DNA from: Smaragdicoccus niigatensis DSM 44881 = NBRC 103563 | Lineage (GTDB): Bacteria; Actinomycetota; Actinomycetes; Mycobacteriales; Mycobacteriaceae | Length of the DNA: 64,000 nt | NCBI RefSeq assembly: GCF_000380645.1 | Contig: NZ_AQXZ01000013.1 | Location: 186,001 to 250,000, forward strand | Reading direction: 5' to 3' | In this document: piece after piece, positions 42,117-50,927 of the stretch | How the letters are laid out: the number at the start of each line of letters is the position of its first letter | Position numbering within the stretch: the first letter of the stretch is position 1 | The notes under the pieces: generated by a model | What the model was told of the DNA's origin: nothing | Seen by the model: only the letters and a program-made list of their open reading frames with translations | The model's database searches: none | Translations under genes and position numbers: made by a program

Positions 42117-42144
42117 TTGACAGCAGGAGACAACCTTTTAACAC
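42117..42144 (+). promoter_or_regulatory. Sigma-70-like promoter of the AraC gene
   Basis: TTGACA (42117-42122) and TAACAC (42139-42144) are separated by 16 bp. The expected transcription start falls within about 2 nt of the ATG at 42153, so the message would be almost leaderless. Confidence 0.45.
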
Positions 42145-42152
42145 TTCGAGAC

Positions 42153-43169
42153 ATGTCGTTCATTCGCGGAACCTCGCTCCTCGGCTTTCGGGAACTCGTC
42201 CACGACCTCGGCGCTGACCCCGATCGACTGCTCCGCACGGCGCACGTGCCAGTCGAGGCCGTCGGAGATCAGGACTGCTTCATCGGATCTCGGGCGGTGA
42301 TGGCGGTCCTCGAAGCGGCGGCATCGGCGACAAAGACACCCGACTTCGGCCGGCAGTTGGCGTTGCGACAGGGCATCGAAGTCCTCGGACCGGTGGGCGT
42401 CGCTGCGCGCACCGCTGCCACTGTCGGCACCGCATTGGCGGCGATCGAGCAGTACATGTCCGTGTACAGCGGATCGGTGTCGGTCACGATCGATCCGCAG
42501 GCCACGACCCGGAACGCACTGCTCGAATGGCGCATCGTGGAGCAACGTGTGCCACCGCACGCGCAGTCAGCCGAGTTGAGCATCGGCCTCGCGCTGCGAA
42601 CCCTCCGCCTGTTCGCCGGGGCCGAGTTCACGCTCACCGAAGTCCAGTTCCGGCACCAGCCGCTTGGGCCGATACGAGACTATGAGCGATATTTCGACTG
42701 CCCGGTTTCGTTCGGCAAGCCCGGCCACGGGCTCCTGTTCCCCCGCGTCCTGCTGTCCCGCCCGTTGGCTGCCGATGCCGCGGTCCACGACGTCGTGCGC
42801 GAGTACCTGAACACGATCGCGAGGCCCGCCGGCGCCAGCGCGGTCGAGCCGATCCGGCAACTCATCCGACGCACCCTGCCGACGGGGCGGCTCACCCGCG
42901 ATCTGGTCGCGGCCCACCTCGCGCTACACCCACGAACCCTGCAGCGTCATCTCGAAGCTCGCGGCACATCCTTCGACCAACTGGTGGACGATGTTCGCCG
43001 CCAGGAAGCCGAACGGTATCTACGCGACACCGACGTTCCGCTCGGACAGATCGCCAGCATCATCGGGTACACCGAACAGAGTGCCCTGACCAGGTCATCA
43101 AAGAGGTGGTTCGGTCAATCGCCGTCAGCGATTCGACGCACATCTACCAACGCCCGTAATCCGCCTTGA
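42153..43169 (+). CDS. AraC-family regulator with arabinose-binding-like N-terminal domain
   Basis: The 338-residue regulator has a long N-terminal sensor domain (OruR/MmsR type: LLGFRELVHDLGADPDRLLR, RQLALRQGIEVLGPVGVAART) and a C-terminal AraC helix-turn-helix pair: DLVAAHLALHPRTLQRHLEARGTSFDQL, then GQIASIIGYTEQSALTRSSKRWFGQSPSAIR. I chose ATG 42153 because the family begins near SFIRGTSLLGF. It is divergent from the cupin-WS/DGAT operon (101 bp between starts), its likely target. Its 3' end overlaps the convergent DUF1906 gene by 26 nt. Confidence 0.9.
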   Translation: MSFIRGTSLLGFRELVHDLGADPDRLLRTAHVPVEAVGDQDCFIGSRAVMAVLEAAASATKTPDFGRQLALRQGIEVLGPVGVAARTAATVGTALAAIEQYMSVYSGSVSVTIDPQATTRNALLEWRIVEQRVPPHAQSAELSIGLALRTLRLFAGAEFTLTEVQFRHQPLGPIRDYERYFDCPVSFGKPGHGLLFPRVLLSRPLAADAAVHDVVREYLNTIARPAGASAVEPIRQLIRRTLPTGRLTRDLVAAHLALHPRTLQRHLEARGTSFDQLVDDVRRQEAERYLRDTDVPLGQIASIIGYTEQSALTRSSKRWFGQSPSAIRRTSTNARNPP

Positions 43170-44007
43170 GAATCTTGTTCCGGTCGACGCCGACCCCATC
43201 GACCGTGAACTTGTCGATTTCGTACTGATGAATGTGCGCGGCCGGGTGCACGACGCCGTTCGAACCCCAGTTGTGCTGCCAGAAGTACGTGCCGAAGCCG
43301 GCGTCGGTTGCCCAACCGATGGTCGGAGCGTTTGCGTAGACGCCGGTCAGGGACTTGCCGAGCACCTCCTGGCAGCCCTTCAGGTAGGGCGCGATGAGCG
43401 TCTCGAACTCGTCGAACGTCGGGTTGTCATCGATGCTCATGTAGATCGGCTTGTTCTTCGGACCTCCCGCGGCGAGGTGAAGTTCGAGTCCGCGCTTGGC
43501 GTGCTTGAGGCCGGCGTCGTATCCGCCGCGCCAGTCCGAGGTGTCGCCCTTGCCGAACTGGTAGCACGAAACGACGGCGAGTCCGGCCGCCTGCAGCGCC
43601 TGCGCCTCGGTCTGGAGCATGGGCTTTCCGACCATCCACTCCGCGCCCGGGCGACGGTCGGACACGTAGCGGATCGCACCCTTGAAGCCGGCGGCGGCGA
43701 TCGCGGCAGCCGACGGAACGCCGCCGGCATAGTCGATGAGGTCTCCCCCGACATCGTTCGACGAGGGCGCAGCGGGAGCGGGTTCCTCAGCGGGGACGGC
43801 CGGAGCCGCGGGCGCAGACACCGGCGCGGGTGGCGTCGACGCTGTGGAAGGCGTCGATTCAGAGGTGCCGAAGAGACTTTCGAGCGAGCCGAGACCGGTT
43901 GCGCTGGCCACCGAAGCCGCGGCAATGGTGGCGCCGCCGGCCAGACCACCTGTTGCGAGGTACCGGAGCACGTTCCGTCTGGAGAGCGGCTTCCGCTCGA
44001 GACCCAT
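43144..44007 (-). CDS. Tat-exported DUF1906 (Rv2525c-like glycoside-hydrolase-fold) protein
   Basis: The 287-residue protein has a twin-arginine signal (SRRNVLRYLATGGLAGG, cleavage near ASA), a Pro/Ala/Ser-rich linker (residues about 50-95) and a DUF1906 TIM-barrel: DYAGGVPSAAAIAAAGFKG, AIRYVSDRRPGAEWMVGKP, SCYQFGKGDTSDW, IYMSIDDNPT, GVYANAPTIGWATDAG. Rv2525c of M. tuberculosis is Tat-exported and its fold resembles lysozyme-like or phage glycosidases; loss alters the envelope. ATG 44007 starts MGLERKPLSRR. A role at the cell wall is inferred. Confidence 0.88.
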   Translation of the reverse strand: MGLERKPLSRRNVLRYLATGGLAGGATIAAASVASATGLGSLESLFGTSESTPSTASTPPAPVSAPAAPAVPAEEPAPAAPSSNDVGGDLIDYAGGVPSAAAIAAAGFKGAIRYVSDRRPGAEWMVGKPMLQTEAQALQAAGLAVVSCYQFGKGDTSDWRGGYDAGLKHAKRGLELHLAAGGPKNKPIYMSIDDNPTFDEFETLIAPYLKGCQEVLGKSLTGVYANAPTIGWATDAGFGTYFWQHNWGSNGVVHPAAHIHQYEIDKFTVDGVGVDRNKILKADYGRW

Positions 44008-44201
44008 CGTTCCCACCCATCCCAATAGTCACCTGGTTTCCCATTGGAATGATGGCCGCGCAGCAATCCGCCACGCGGGAGTTGGAATCACAATGCAGTC
44101 ACGTGGCCGAGTCGCAACAAACCGAACGGCCAACCGACCAGTCACCGCCGCCAGCGAAATATGCCGCTGGCGGGGCTGTCAGGTCGCGTGGCCGCGAGAG
44201 C

Positions 44202-45305
44202 TCAGGCGTTGTCGACGCGTTCGCCGATGTCGTAGGTACGGCCACTCTGGTCCAGGACACGCTCGGCGACCGATTCGGCGACCTGCTCTTGCAACTGAGC
44301 CTTGATTCCGCCGACGGCACCGAGCATCTTGGCCCGGAAACCTTGCGCCTCGAGGTCGACCTTGATCGACTCCGAATCCGGGGCCGGGACATCGAGGATC
44401 AGCAACAGCGGGTCAGCACCGCGTGGGGTGAGCACGAGCGGGATGTCGATCTTCGCCTGGTACTTGTTGTCCTTGCTCCCGACTGCCACGTTCAGGTCGA
44501 GATCGATCGGAATCGTGAGGTCGAACGCGTGGTCCTGTCCCCCGCGGATCTTCACCGCAGGCCGCCGCATGACGCCATGCGCGGTCACTGTCGCCATGTC
44601 CTTCGGTCCGGCCTTCAACGGCTCGATGTCGATCGTGTCGCCGTCCATGTCCGCGGTGCCGTCGATGAGCTTGTCCAGCGTGACGGCCTTCTGCATGAAG
44701 CGCTTGCCGAACTCGGCGTAGCTGATGAACGTCAGTCTCGCCGGAATCTTGGGCTCGGTGTCGTCGATCGCGGCGCCGACATCGGTGATCCGGCCTTCCT
44801 TCGACTCCGGTTCGGCGAGCATCGCGTTCACCCGGTTCGCGACCTCCTGCCGCAGCAGCGCGGTGAGCGGCGCGAGGATCGGGTCGAGCAACATCTTCGC
44901 ACCGAAACCAAGCGCTTCGGCCTTGATGACGAGACGGACGTCGTCGAGCGTGACCTGCGGAATGTCGACCACGACGAGGAGCGGATCGGCGGGCCGGGCA
45001 CGCAACTCGAGGCTGATCTCGATACCTGCATTGAGCCGGAACTCCGAACCGAGCCGCGCGACGATTCCGAGCGTCACCGGGATGTCGAGCTTGAAGACGA
45101 CATCGTCGCCGCCCTCTTGGGTTATCGACGGGCTACCGACATCACCCTCGGCGTTGACGCCGGCGAGCCCCACGTTGAGCGGACCGATCGAGATGTGGTG
45201 GCCCGTCACTCCATCGAGCGCCGCCTCGACCCGCTTCATGGTCACCGCGCGCCGGAAGAACCGACTACCGAACTCCTCGTACGAAATCCACTGGGTGCCC
45301 GACAC
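44202..45305 (-). CDS. Internally duplicated protein of unknown function
   Basis: The 367-residue protein consists of two homologous halves. ISYEEFGSRFFRRAVTMKRV (from residue 7) matches ISYAEFGKRFMQKAVTLDKL (from about 188). Later pairs are ADPLLVVVDIPQVTLDDVRL with ADPLLLILDVPAPDSESIKV, and EALGFGAKMLLDPI with EAQGFRAKMLGAVG, each followed by a VANRV/VAERV amphipathic helix. The alternating strands and long helices are reminiscent of lipid-binding folds (LmeA, BPI), but there is no signal peptide or membrane segment. I cannot assign a family. The 194-bp gap to 44008 shows no gene. Confidence 0.75.
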   Translation of the reverse strand: MSGTQWISYEEFGSRFFRRAVTMKRVEAALDGVTGHHISIGPLNVGLAGVNAEGDVGSPSITQEGGDDVVFKLDIPVTLGIVARLGSEFRLNAGIEISLELRARPADPLLVVVDIPQVTLDDVRLVIKAEALGFGAKMLLDPILAPLTALLRQEVANRVNAMLAEPESKEGRITDVGAAIDDTEPKIPARLTFISYAEFGKRFMQKAVTLDKLIDGTADMDGDTIDIEPLKAGPKDMATVTAHGVMRRPAVKIRGGQDHAFDLTIPIDLDLNVAVGSKDNKYQAKIDIPLVLTPRGADPLLLILDVPAPDSESIKVDLEAQGFRAKMLGAVGGIKAQLQEQVAESVAERVLDQSGRTYDIGERVDNA

Positions 45306-45402
45306 GGCAGCTCCTCAACCTGAGCGGGAAACAGAATGGATTTCACCTTAATGGGGTGCAGTTCACAGGCGGGCTGCATTCCGCAACGGAGATAATCGCG
45401 GC

Positions 45403-46647
45403 GTGTACCCACAATTCGCCGGACCGATGACGCCCGCTCCCCTGCCCGGCCCGCCCGGACCGTACCGACCGGCGAGTTCCGGACGCGCATTGCGGATCTT
45501 CACGTGGATCGCGATGGTGTGTGGCGCACTCATTTGGGTCTGCAGCATGCTCGTGTTCGCGTACGAGGGACCCGCCACCGCGATCGTCAGCATCGGGCTG
45601 GCATTGCTCCCGTTACCGATCGTCCTCGCGGTCTTCATGTGGATCGACCGCGTTGAACCCGAGCCCGGGCGCTACCTTCTGATGGCTTTTGGGTGGGGCG
45701 CAACGTTCTCGGTCATGATCGCGCTGACGCTCGAAGAGATCCTGACTCCCCTCGTCGGCGAGACGGCGTCGCCGTATCTCGTCGCGCCAGTCGTGGAAGA
45801 GGGCGCGAAGGCGTTGATCCTGTTCTTCCTGGTGTGGTTCCGGAAAGCGGAATTCGACGGGGTCGTGGACGGCGTCGTCTACGCGGGTTTCACCGCCGCC
45901 GGTTTCGCGTTCACCGAGAACATCCTGTACATCGCGAACGCCTATCAGACTGGAACCAAGGGCGGCGAGGGCGCAATCACGATTGCGCCCGGCGGCGTCG
46001 ACGACGCATTGTTGACGTTCGTGATGCGGTGCGTTTTCACCCCGTTCGCGCACCCACTGTTCACGATCATGACCGGCATTGGATTGGGCATCGCGGTCCT
46101 GAGCCGGCACACGGCGGTCCGAGTACTCGCACCTCTGCTCGGCTACACGCTCGCGGTCGCGTTGCATGGGCTGTGGAACTTCTCGGCCACCTTCGGCGTC
46201 ATTCTGCTGACGTACGGGCTCATCATGATTCCGCTGTTCATCGGCATGGGCATCTTCATCGCCTGGTCGCGAAAGCAGGACCTGAAGGTGGTGGCGGCAC
46301 ACCTGCCGGCATATGCCCAAACGGGCTGGATCGCCGCGTGGGAACTGCCGGCACTATGCACGCTGCAGGGCCGAAAAGCCGCGCGTCGCTGGGCGAACGC
46401 GGTCTACGGAAAGCAGGGTGGTCAGGCGATGGCCGACCTGCAGCAGGCCGCGACCGAATTGGCCTTCCTGCATCGTCGGGCCAACGCCGGACAGCACCTC
46501 AACGACTTCCCCGCCAAGCAACAGGAACTGCTCGCAAAACTCACCGATCGCAAGCGCATGCTGGCCCCCGCGGCGAGCTACCAGCCATTCGGCGTGATGG
46601 CGGCCCCAATGCACGCGCCCGGGCCGATGCCACCGACCTACCGCTAG
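45403..46647 (+). CDS. PrsW-family intramembrane metalloprotease
   Basis: The 414-residue protein has about nine membrane helices. PrsW motifs: APVVEEGAKALILFF (EExxK), GFTAAGFAFTENILYI, FAHPLFTIMTGIGLG and ALHGLWNFS, supplying the Glu and His zinc ligands. A proline-rich N-terminus (residues 1-27) and a cytoplasmic helical tail with AMADLQQAATELAFLHRR flank the core. PrsW in Bacillus degrades an anti-sigma factor; actinobacterial substrates are unknown and no anti-sigma gene is adjacent. The start is GTG 45403. A bidirectional terminator follows. Confidence 0.88.
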   Translation: MYPQFAGPMTPAPLPGPPGPYRPASSGRALRIFTWIAMVCGALIWVCSMLVFAYEGPATAIVSIGLALLPLPIVLAVFMWIDRVEPEPGRYLLMAFGWGATFSVMIALTLEEILTPLVGETASPYLVAPVVEEGAKALILFFLVWFRKAEFDGVVDGVVYAGFTAAGFAFTENILYIANAYQTGTKGGEGAITIAPGGVDDALLTFVMRCVFTPFAHPLFTIMTGIGLGIAVLSRHTAVRVLAPLLGYTLAVALHGLWNFSATFGVILLTYGLIMIPLFIGMGIFIAWSRKQDLKVVAAHLPAYAQTGWIAAWELPALCTLQGRKAARRWANAVYGKQGGQAMADLQQAATELAFLHRRANAGQHLNDFPAKQQELLAKLTDRKRMLAPAASYQPFGVMAAPMHAPGPMPPTYR

Positions 46648-46654
46648 ACATGAA

Positions 46655-46681
46655 AATGCCCCGGCTTGTCGCCGGGGCATT
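46655..46681. terminator. Bidirectional rho-independent terminator
   Basis: AATGCCCCGGC (46655-46665), loop TTGTC, GCCGGGGCATT (46671-46681): a perfect 11-bp GC-rich stem. On the plus strand CGTTTG follows; on the minus strand TTTTC follows the stem. It ends both PrsW and the convergent DoxX gene. Confidence 0.88.
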
Positions 46682-46695
46682 CGTTTGACGTCGGA

Positions 46696-47097
46696 TCAGA
46701 TCAGCGGGCTGGTGATCGCGAGTCCCGGGCCCTGGGCGAAGACCCATGCCAGAGCGAGCGCCGCACCGGCGAGAGCGATGTCCTTGTTGAAGGAGATCTG
46801 CGCCATCTGCTTGGCCTGCGGGTCCTTCTCGGTCCAGAAGTTGTGGAACAGGAACGCGGTCGGGAGGAGGAACAGCGCCAGAAGGAGCGAGCCGATCTCG
46901 CCGTAAATGCCGAACAGGACGCTCAGGCCACCGAGGGCCAGGACGACACCCGAAAGCTCAACGGACAGCTTCGCGAACGGCACTCCCTTCGCCTGGGCAT
47001 AGCCGGCCATTCCATCCGCCTGAGTCAGGTGGCCCACAGCCGAGCCGATGAAGAGTGCGGCGAAGAGGATTCGGCCGACGAGAAGAATGATGTCCAT
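46696..47097 (-). CDS. DoxX-family membrane protein
   Basis: The 133-residue protein has four membrane helices: ILLVGRILFAALFIGSAVGHL, LSVELSGVVLALGGLSVLFG, EIGSLLLALFLLPTAFLFHNFW and IALAGAALALAWVF. The spacing and GRILFAxLFIxSG-like start are typical of DoxX/SURF4-like proteins. In mycobacteria DoxX acts with superoxide dismutase and a thiosulfate sulfurtransferase at the membrane; neither is adjacent here. It is monocistronic and ends at a shared terminator. Confidence 0.87.
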   Translation of the reverse strand: MDIILLVGRILFAALFIGSAVGHLTQADGMAGYAQAKGVPFAKLSVELSGVVLALGGLSVLFGIYGEIGSLLLALFLLPTAFLFHNFWTEKDPQAKQMAQISFNKDIALAGAALALAWVFAQGPGLAITSPLI

Positions 47098-47216
47098 TGC
47101 GATTCACCTTTGTGGTCTTTCGGTGGCGGTGTATCCGTCCCCGCTGACCGGTACAACATGGTTCCCATGTCAACCATTCCTGGTGTGACCGACGCCACTC
47201 TGCGACAATCAGATTC

Positions 47217-48026
47217 GTGACGTCCCCGACCAAGCCCGGGTCACGCAAGCGGACGTGGCTGATCATCGGGCTCATCGTGGCGTTCTGCGTGGGGCTCGAG
47301 ATCTTCTGGTTCGTCTTCGACGAGGAGCCGGTCAGCGGCGGCCCGGCCATCAGCAAAGACGAGCCCGTCGTGCGCATCGACCCCACGGACATCGAGACCA
47401 CGCGCAACATCATCAACGTCCAGATCAGTTTCATCCCCGGCAATCGATTGACCGGCGCCGACAACAAGCTCGACGAGACGGTGACCCTCGAAATCGATCC
47501 GATCTCGCAGCCATCAGACCTTCGCTTCGCGGCCGGCACCGTACCGGGCACGATCACGATCCCGTTCAGCGCGAACGGCGACCCGAAGAAGTGGCCGTTC
47601 GACAAGTACACGATTCCGTTCGACGTCTACCTCGTCACCGAGTCGGGGCAGAACATCCCGGTCACGGTCGAAATAGTCGGCCTGCCGGCCGGATTCCTGC
47701 ACGACCAGCACGAGTCGCACCACCTCGCCTTCTCGCGCCCCGCCGGAACGGTGGTCTCCGCATTCGTGTTGTGCGCGATGTTGATCGCGATTGCGGCGAT
47801 GGCCGTGATCGTCGCCGCGCAGACGCTGCGCGGGCGACGGCCGTTCTACCCCCCGATGATGACGTGGTTCGCCGCGATGGTTTTTGCGGTCGTACCGCTG
47901 CGATCTCTACTTCCAGGCGCGCCGCCCATCGGCGCCTGGGTCGATCGGCTCGTCGTCGTCTGGGTGCTGGCCGCGTTGGTCGTCTCGATGGGCGTCTACG
48001 CGCGGTGCTGGTGGAAAGCCGGCTAG
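47217..48026 (+). CDS. DUF4436 membrane protein
   Basis: The 269-residue protein has one N-terminal helix (TWLIIGLIVAFCVGLEIFWFVF), an extracytoplasmic beta-rich domain of about 150 residues (NVQISFIPGNRL, PFDKYTIPFDVYL, GFLHDQHESHHLAFSRP) and three C-terminal helices. The architecture and the P-FDxYxxPFDVYL stretch match DUF4436, a family frequent in mycobacteria without a known role. The GTG start at 47217 lacks a clear ribosome-binding site. Its end overlaps the histidine-kinase gene by 4 nt (convergent). Confidence 0.84.
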   Translation: MTSPTKPGSRKRTWLIIGLIVAFCVGLEIFWFVFDEEPVSGGPAISKDEPVVRIDPTDIETTRNIINVQISFIPGNRLTGADNKLDETVTLEIDPISQPSDLRFAAGTVPGTITIPFSANGDPKKWPFDKYTIPFDVYLVTESGQNIPVTVEIVGLPAGFLHDQHESHHLAFSRPAGTVVSAFVLCAMLIAIAAMAVIVAAQTLRGRRPFYPPMMTWFAAMVFAVVPLRSLLPGAPPIGAWVDRLVVVWVLAALVVSMGVYARCWWKAG

Positions 48027-49111
48027 AGGTTCGCTTCCAGCACCCATCCCCCGCCCAGCGTCGGCCCAGCGACGACCCGGCCACCAAGCTGCTGCACACG
48101 CTCGCGGAGCCCGCGAAGGCCGCTTCCCACTCCCAGGATCGATGGCGAAGCGTCGACCGCCGGGTCGTTCTCCACACGCACGATCAGGCTTCGCCCCGCG
48201 CCGCGAACCAGTACGCGCACGGCAGCGCCCGGCGCATACCGCAGTGCGTTGGTCAGACCTTCTTGAACCACTCGAAATCCCAGCTGGGCCGCCTCTGCAG
48301 CGACCCCGTCACGATCGCCTTCGAAGCGACACGTCACCTTCAGCCCGCTCGCCGTGGCCCGACCGACGATCTCCTCGATCATCGACAGATCCGGTGAGCC
48401 CACCTCTTCGCCGCCGAGCAGCCCGACCAACTTGTGCAGATCTTCGCGGCCACGCCGAGCGGAGTCGGCAATCGTCGCGAGCGCATTTCCCGCGAGCGCC
48501 GGATCGGCGTCGACGAGGCGTTGCCCTGCGGCCGCCTGCACGACCATGACGCTCAACGCGTGGCCGATGATGTCGTGCAATTCCGCGGCGATCCGAGCCC
48601 GCTCATTACGCACCGAAAGCTGCGCGAACAACTCTCGCTCCGCCTCGAGCTCCGTCCGACGGATCTCCAACTGTTTGGCGGTCTCATCGCGCAGCCGCAG
48701 CACCACCCCACCGAGGTATCCGGGCGTCAGCAGGACCAGGAAGCCAGGTGAATCGTCACCCGTCCGCCAGTACACCGCGGCAATCCACAGGACAAATGCG
48801 CCGGCCGCAATCCACGCGGCTCGGCCGCGGAAGCAGAAGCCGAAGATCGCCGCGAGAGCGAAAAACAACGGGAACGCCGAATTTCCGGGATCGAGGTCGA
48901 GCTCGATCCCAGCCATGACCACGGTGCAGGCAACAACAAGGGCGGCGGCCGGGTGCCGTCGCCACCACAGCAGCGGCAGACCGATCCCGAGCACGACCGC
49001 ATAGGTCAGACATTCATGCAGGCCGGGAGGTAGTTTCCCGGTCACCGCGACCGCCACGAGAACAAGCAGAACACCGCCGGCGATCACAGCTGATTCCTGG
49101 CGGCGCAGCAT
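48023..49111 (-). CDS. Intact NarL-class sensor histidine kinase
   Basis: The 362-residue kinase has a five-helix N-terminal membrane domain (AVIAGGVLLVLVAVAVTG to WIAAGAFVLWIAAVYW), then a HisKA_3 domain with ERARIAAELHDIIGHALS (phosphoacceptor His in ELHD), an N-box VVQEGLTNALRYAPGA and a G-box GVGSGLRGLRERV. It would phosphorylate the response regulator at 50928. ATG 49111 lies 4 nt after the stop of the preceding degenerate kinase gene, so the two are co-translated. Confidence 0.92.
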   Translation of the reverse strand: MLRRQESAVIAGGVLLVLVAVAVTGKLPPGLHECLTYAVVLGIGLPLLWWRRHPAAALVVACTVVMAGIELDLDPGNSAFPLFFALAAIFGFCFRGRAAWIAAGAFVLWIAAVYWRTGDDSPGFLVLLTPGYLGGVVLRLRDETAKQLEIRRTELEAERELFAQLSVRNERARIAAELHDIIGHALSVMVVQAAAGQRLVDADPALAGNALATIADSARRGREDLHKLVGLLGGEEVGSPDLSMIEEIVGRATASGLKVTCRFEGDRDGVAAEAAQLGFRVVQEGLTNALRYAPGAAVRVLVRGAGRSLIVRVENDPAVDASPSILGVGSGLRGLRERVQQLGGRVVAGPTLGGGWVLEANL

Positions 49112-49115
49112 GGCG

Positions 49116-50255
49116 CTAGACCGCGACCGGAATCTGTGCCCGCGCCCGCGCATGCCCACGCGAGACCTTGACGTCGAGCGTCCCGTCCTGGAGTCGAGCA
49201 CGCTCACGCGCTCGCGAGACCGCTTGGTCGACATCGGCACCACGAGTCAGCGGTCCCGTGATCGAGAGTTCGAGCGCATCGTCGGCGAACGTCATTCGAA
49301 CGTCGACCGCCTCGTCGTCGTTGCCGAGCACCGCAAGGAGATGCTCAACGATCCGGTACGCCGACAGTTCGATACTCGGCGGAAGCACTCGCGGATCACC
49401 CTCGACCGACAACCGCCCATTCCTGTGTCCCTCGCGCGTCAGCAACGCGTCGAGCTGCGTGACCGACGGAGCCGGAGACAAGGCCACTTCCCCGCCGCGC
49501 AGTGTCCCGACGATCTCGCGCATGCGGCCCAGTGTGTCCCGACTTCGCTCTTCGAGTTCGGCGAGCCGGCGGCGCGCATCCTCCGGATCGACGTCGAGGC
49601 CCGCGTCCGCGATCGCGGCGAGTTCGGACAGGTGCTGGTCGAGCAGCGCGTCGAGATCGGAAGACAACCGTATGCGATCGCCGGACACCTCGAGCGCCGC
49701 GTTCTGGTCTCGCAGGCGCTGCAACTCGGCGTTGTGCGCCTTGAGCTCCTGCGCCATCTTCGTGCGTGATTGCGCGAGGAAGCCGAGACCGACGAGTCCG
49801 AGCGAGATCGCCAGGGTCGCCGGAAGAATGTCCCGGCCCGCCGACGAATCGAACACAAGCACTGCCACGTTGAGCAGCGCGACCACCCCATAGCCGACCC
49901 ACAGGTCCCGTCCGCGCAATTGAAGACCCACGAGGAACGCAAGCACGAACGCGAGGGGAAGACCAGAACCGCACCGCGTGAGATGACCGAACAACAGATC
50001 GTGCAGCGCCATGACAGTCGTCGCGACAGCGGTCACCTTGATCACGCTGCGTCGCCACCACACCACTACAAGCGGCGGAATCACGAACAACGGCACGATC
50101 CAGAATGAGTTGGAATCAATGATGACGCCATCCGCATCGGGCACGCCGACGGGCGCTCCCACCTGCACCGACGCCAGCAGCGCCGCCAGTATCACCAGCG
50201 GCACCGCGATGACGACGTCGAGGGGGCGCACGCCACGCAACAAGACGTACATCAT
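49116..50255 (-). CDS. Degenerate (pseudo) histidine kinase with membrane sensor
   Basis: The 379-residue protein has the kinase layout, but its catalytic signatures are lost. The H-box reads DRIRLSSDLDALLDQHLSEL: the phosphoacceptor His of ELHD is Asp. The N-box position reads YRIVEHLLAVLGNDDEA, without the usual Asn. No G-box GxGxxG is visible. The dimerisation helices and a C-terminal ATPase-like beta sheet remain. The N-terminal membrane domain (GVRPLDVVIAVPLVILAALL, HDLLFGHLTRCGSGLPLAF) is paralogous to the membrane protein encoded just before it. It may regulate the intact kinase by heterodimer formation. The reading frame is intact, so it is not a decaying pseudogene. Confidence 0.82.
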   Translation of the reverse strand: MMYVLLRGVRPLDVVIAVPLVILAALLASVQVGAPVGVPDADGVIIDSNSFWIVPLFVIPPLVVVWWRRSVIKVTAVATTVMALHDLLFGHLTRCGSGLPLAFVLAFLVGLQLRGRDLWVGYGVVALLNVAVLVFDSSAGRDILPATLAISLGLVGLGFLAQSRTKMAQELKAHNAELQRLRDQNAALEVSGDRIRLSSDLDALLDQHLSELAAIADAGLDVDPEDARRRLAELEERSRDTLGRMREIVGTLRGGEVALSPAPSVTQLDALLTREGHRNGRLSVEGDPRVLPPSIELSAYRIVEHLLAVLGNDDEAVDVRMTFADDALELSITGPLTRGADVDQAVSRARERARLQDGTLDVKVSRGHARARAQIPVAV

Positions 50256-50267
50256 TCTCCCTCTCCG

Positions 50268-50813
50268 TCAGACGTAGGCGGGTTCGAGAGTCCGTGCCGA
50301 CTCTCGCCGTGCCATTTTCGCGCTGATCGCGCGAACCAGCAGGCCGATCCCGAAAGCAACCGCGCCAAGTCCCAGCGCGAACGGCATCGCTTCGAGTCCC
50401 GCCGCCGAATCGTCCACGAACACGACGACCTGGACGACAGCAACCCCGATCAGCAGCGGCAGCAAGTGTGCCTTCGGCGCGAATCGGGCGACCGCGTACG
50501 CCAGGAAGAGGCTCAGTGGCAGGCCGACTCCGCAGCGGATGACACTGCCGAACATCAGATCGTGGACCCCGATCAGTGCGACGGCACCTCCGATCGCCGC
50601 CGCCTGATTCGCCCTCCGCCACAGAATCGGCACCATCGCCAGGGCGAAGGTCGGCACGAGCAACCATGACTGGGATTCGATCGGGCTGGCGAGGTCGCCC
50701 ATGTCAGCGGGGCTGGCGTTCATGTTGACGAGCATCAGTCCGGCGCCCGCGAGAACGAACAGCACGGCAATAACATAGTCGAGCGGTCGAACGCCCGTGA
50801 AAATGGTGTTCAT
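50268..50813 (-). CDS. Stand-alone membrane sensor-like protein, paralogue of the pseudo-kinase N-terminus
   Basis: The 181-residue protein has six or so membrane segments and ends shortly after the last. GVRPLDYVIAVLFVLAGAGL and HDLMFGSVIRCGVGLPLSLF correspond to GVRPLDVVIAVPLVILAALL and HDLLFGHLTRCGSGLPLAF in the next gene, so one arose from the other by duplication with loss of the kinase part. It is 12 nt before the pseudo-kinase and is probably co-transcribed with it. It may share a membrane ligand-binding function. Confidence 0.8.
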   Translation of the reverse strand: MNTIFTGVRPLDYVIAVLFVLAGAGLMLVNMNASPADMGDLASPIESQSWLLVPTFALAMVPILWRRANQAAAIGGAVALIGVHDLMFGSVIRCGVGLPLSLFLAYAVARFAPKAHLLPLLIGVAVVQVVVFVDDSAAGLEAMPFALGLGAVAFGIGLLVRAISAKMARRESARTLEPAYV

Positions 50814-50927
50814 AGGAAGTCCTTTCAGGTCCCGTGTGGATCTGAATTGACGTTATGACCAGCACATATTCGGCTTCGTCGGCCAATGGGACGAATAGTT
50901 CGCAGCGGCCTCATCCGAAAGGATGAA

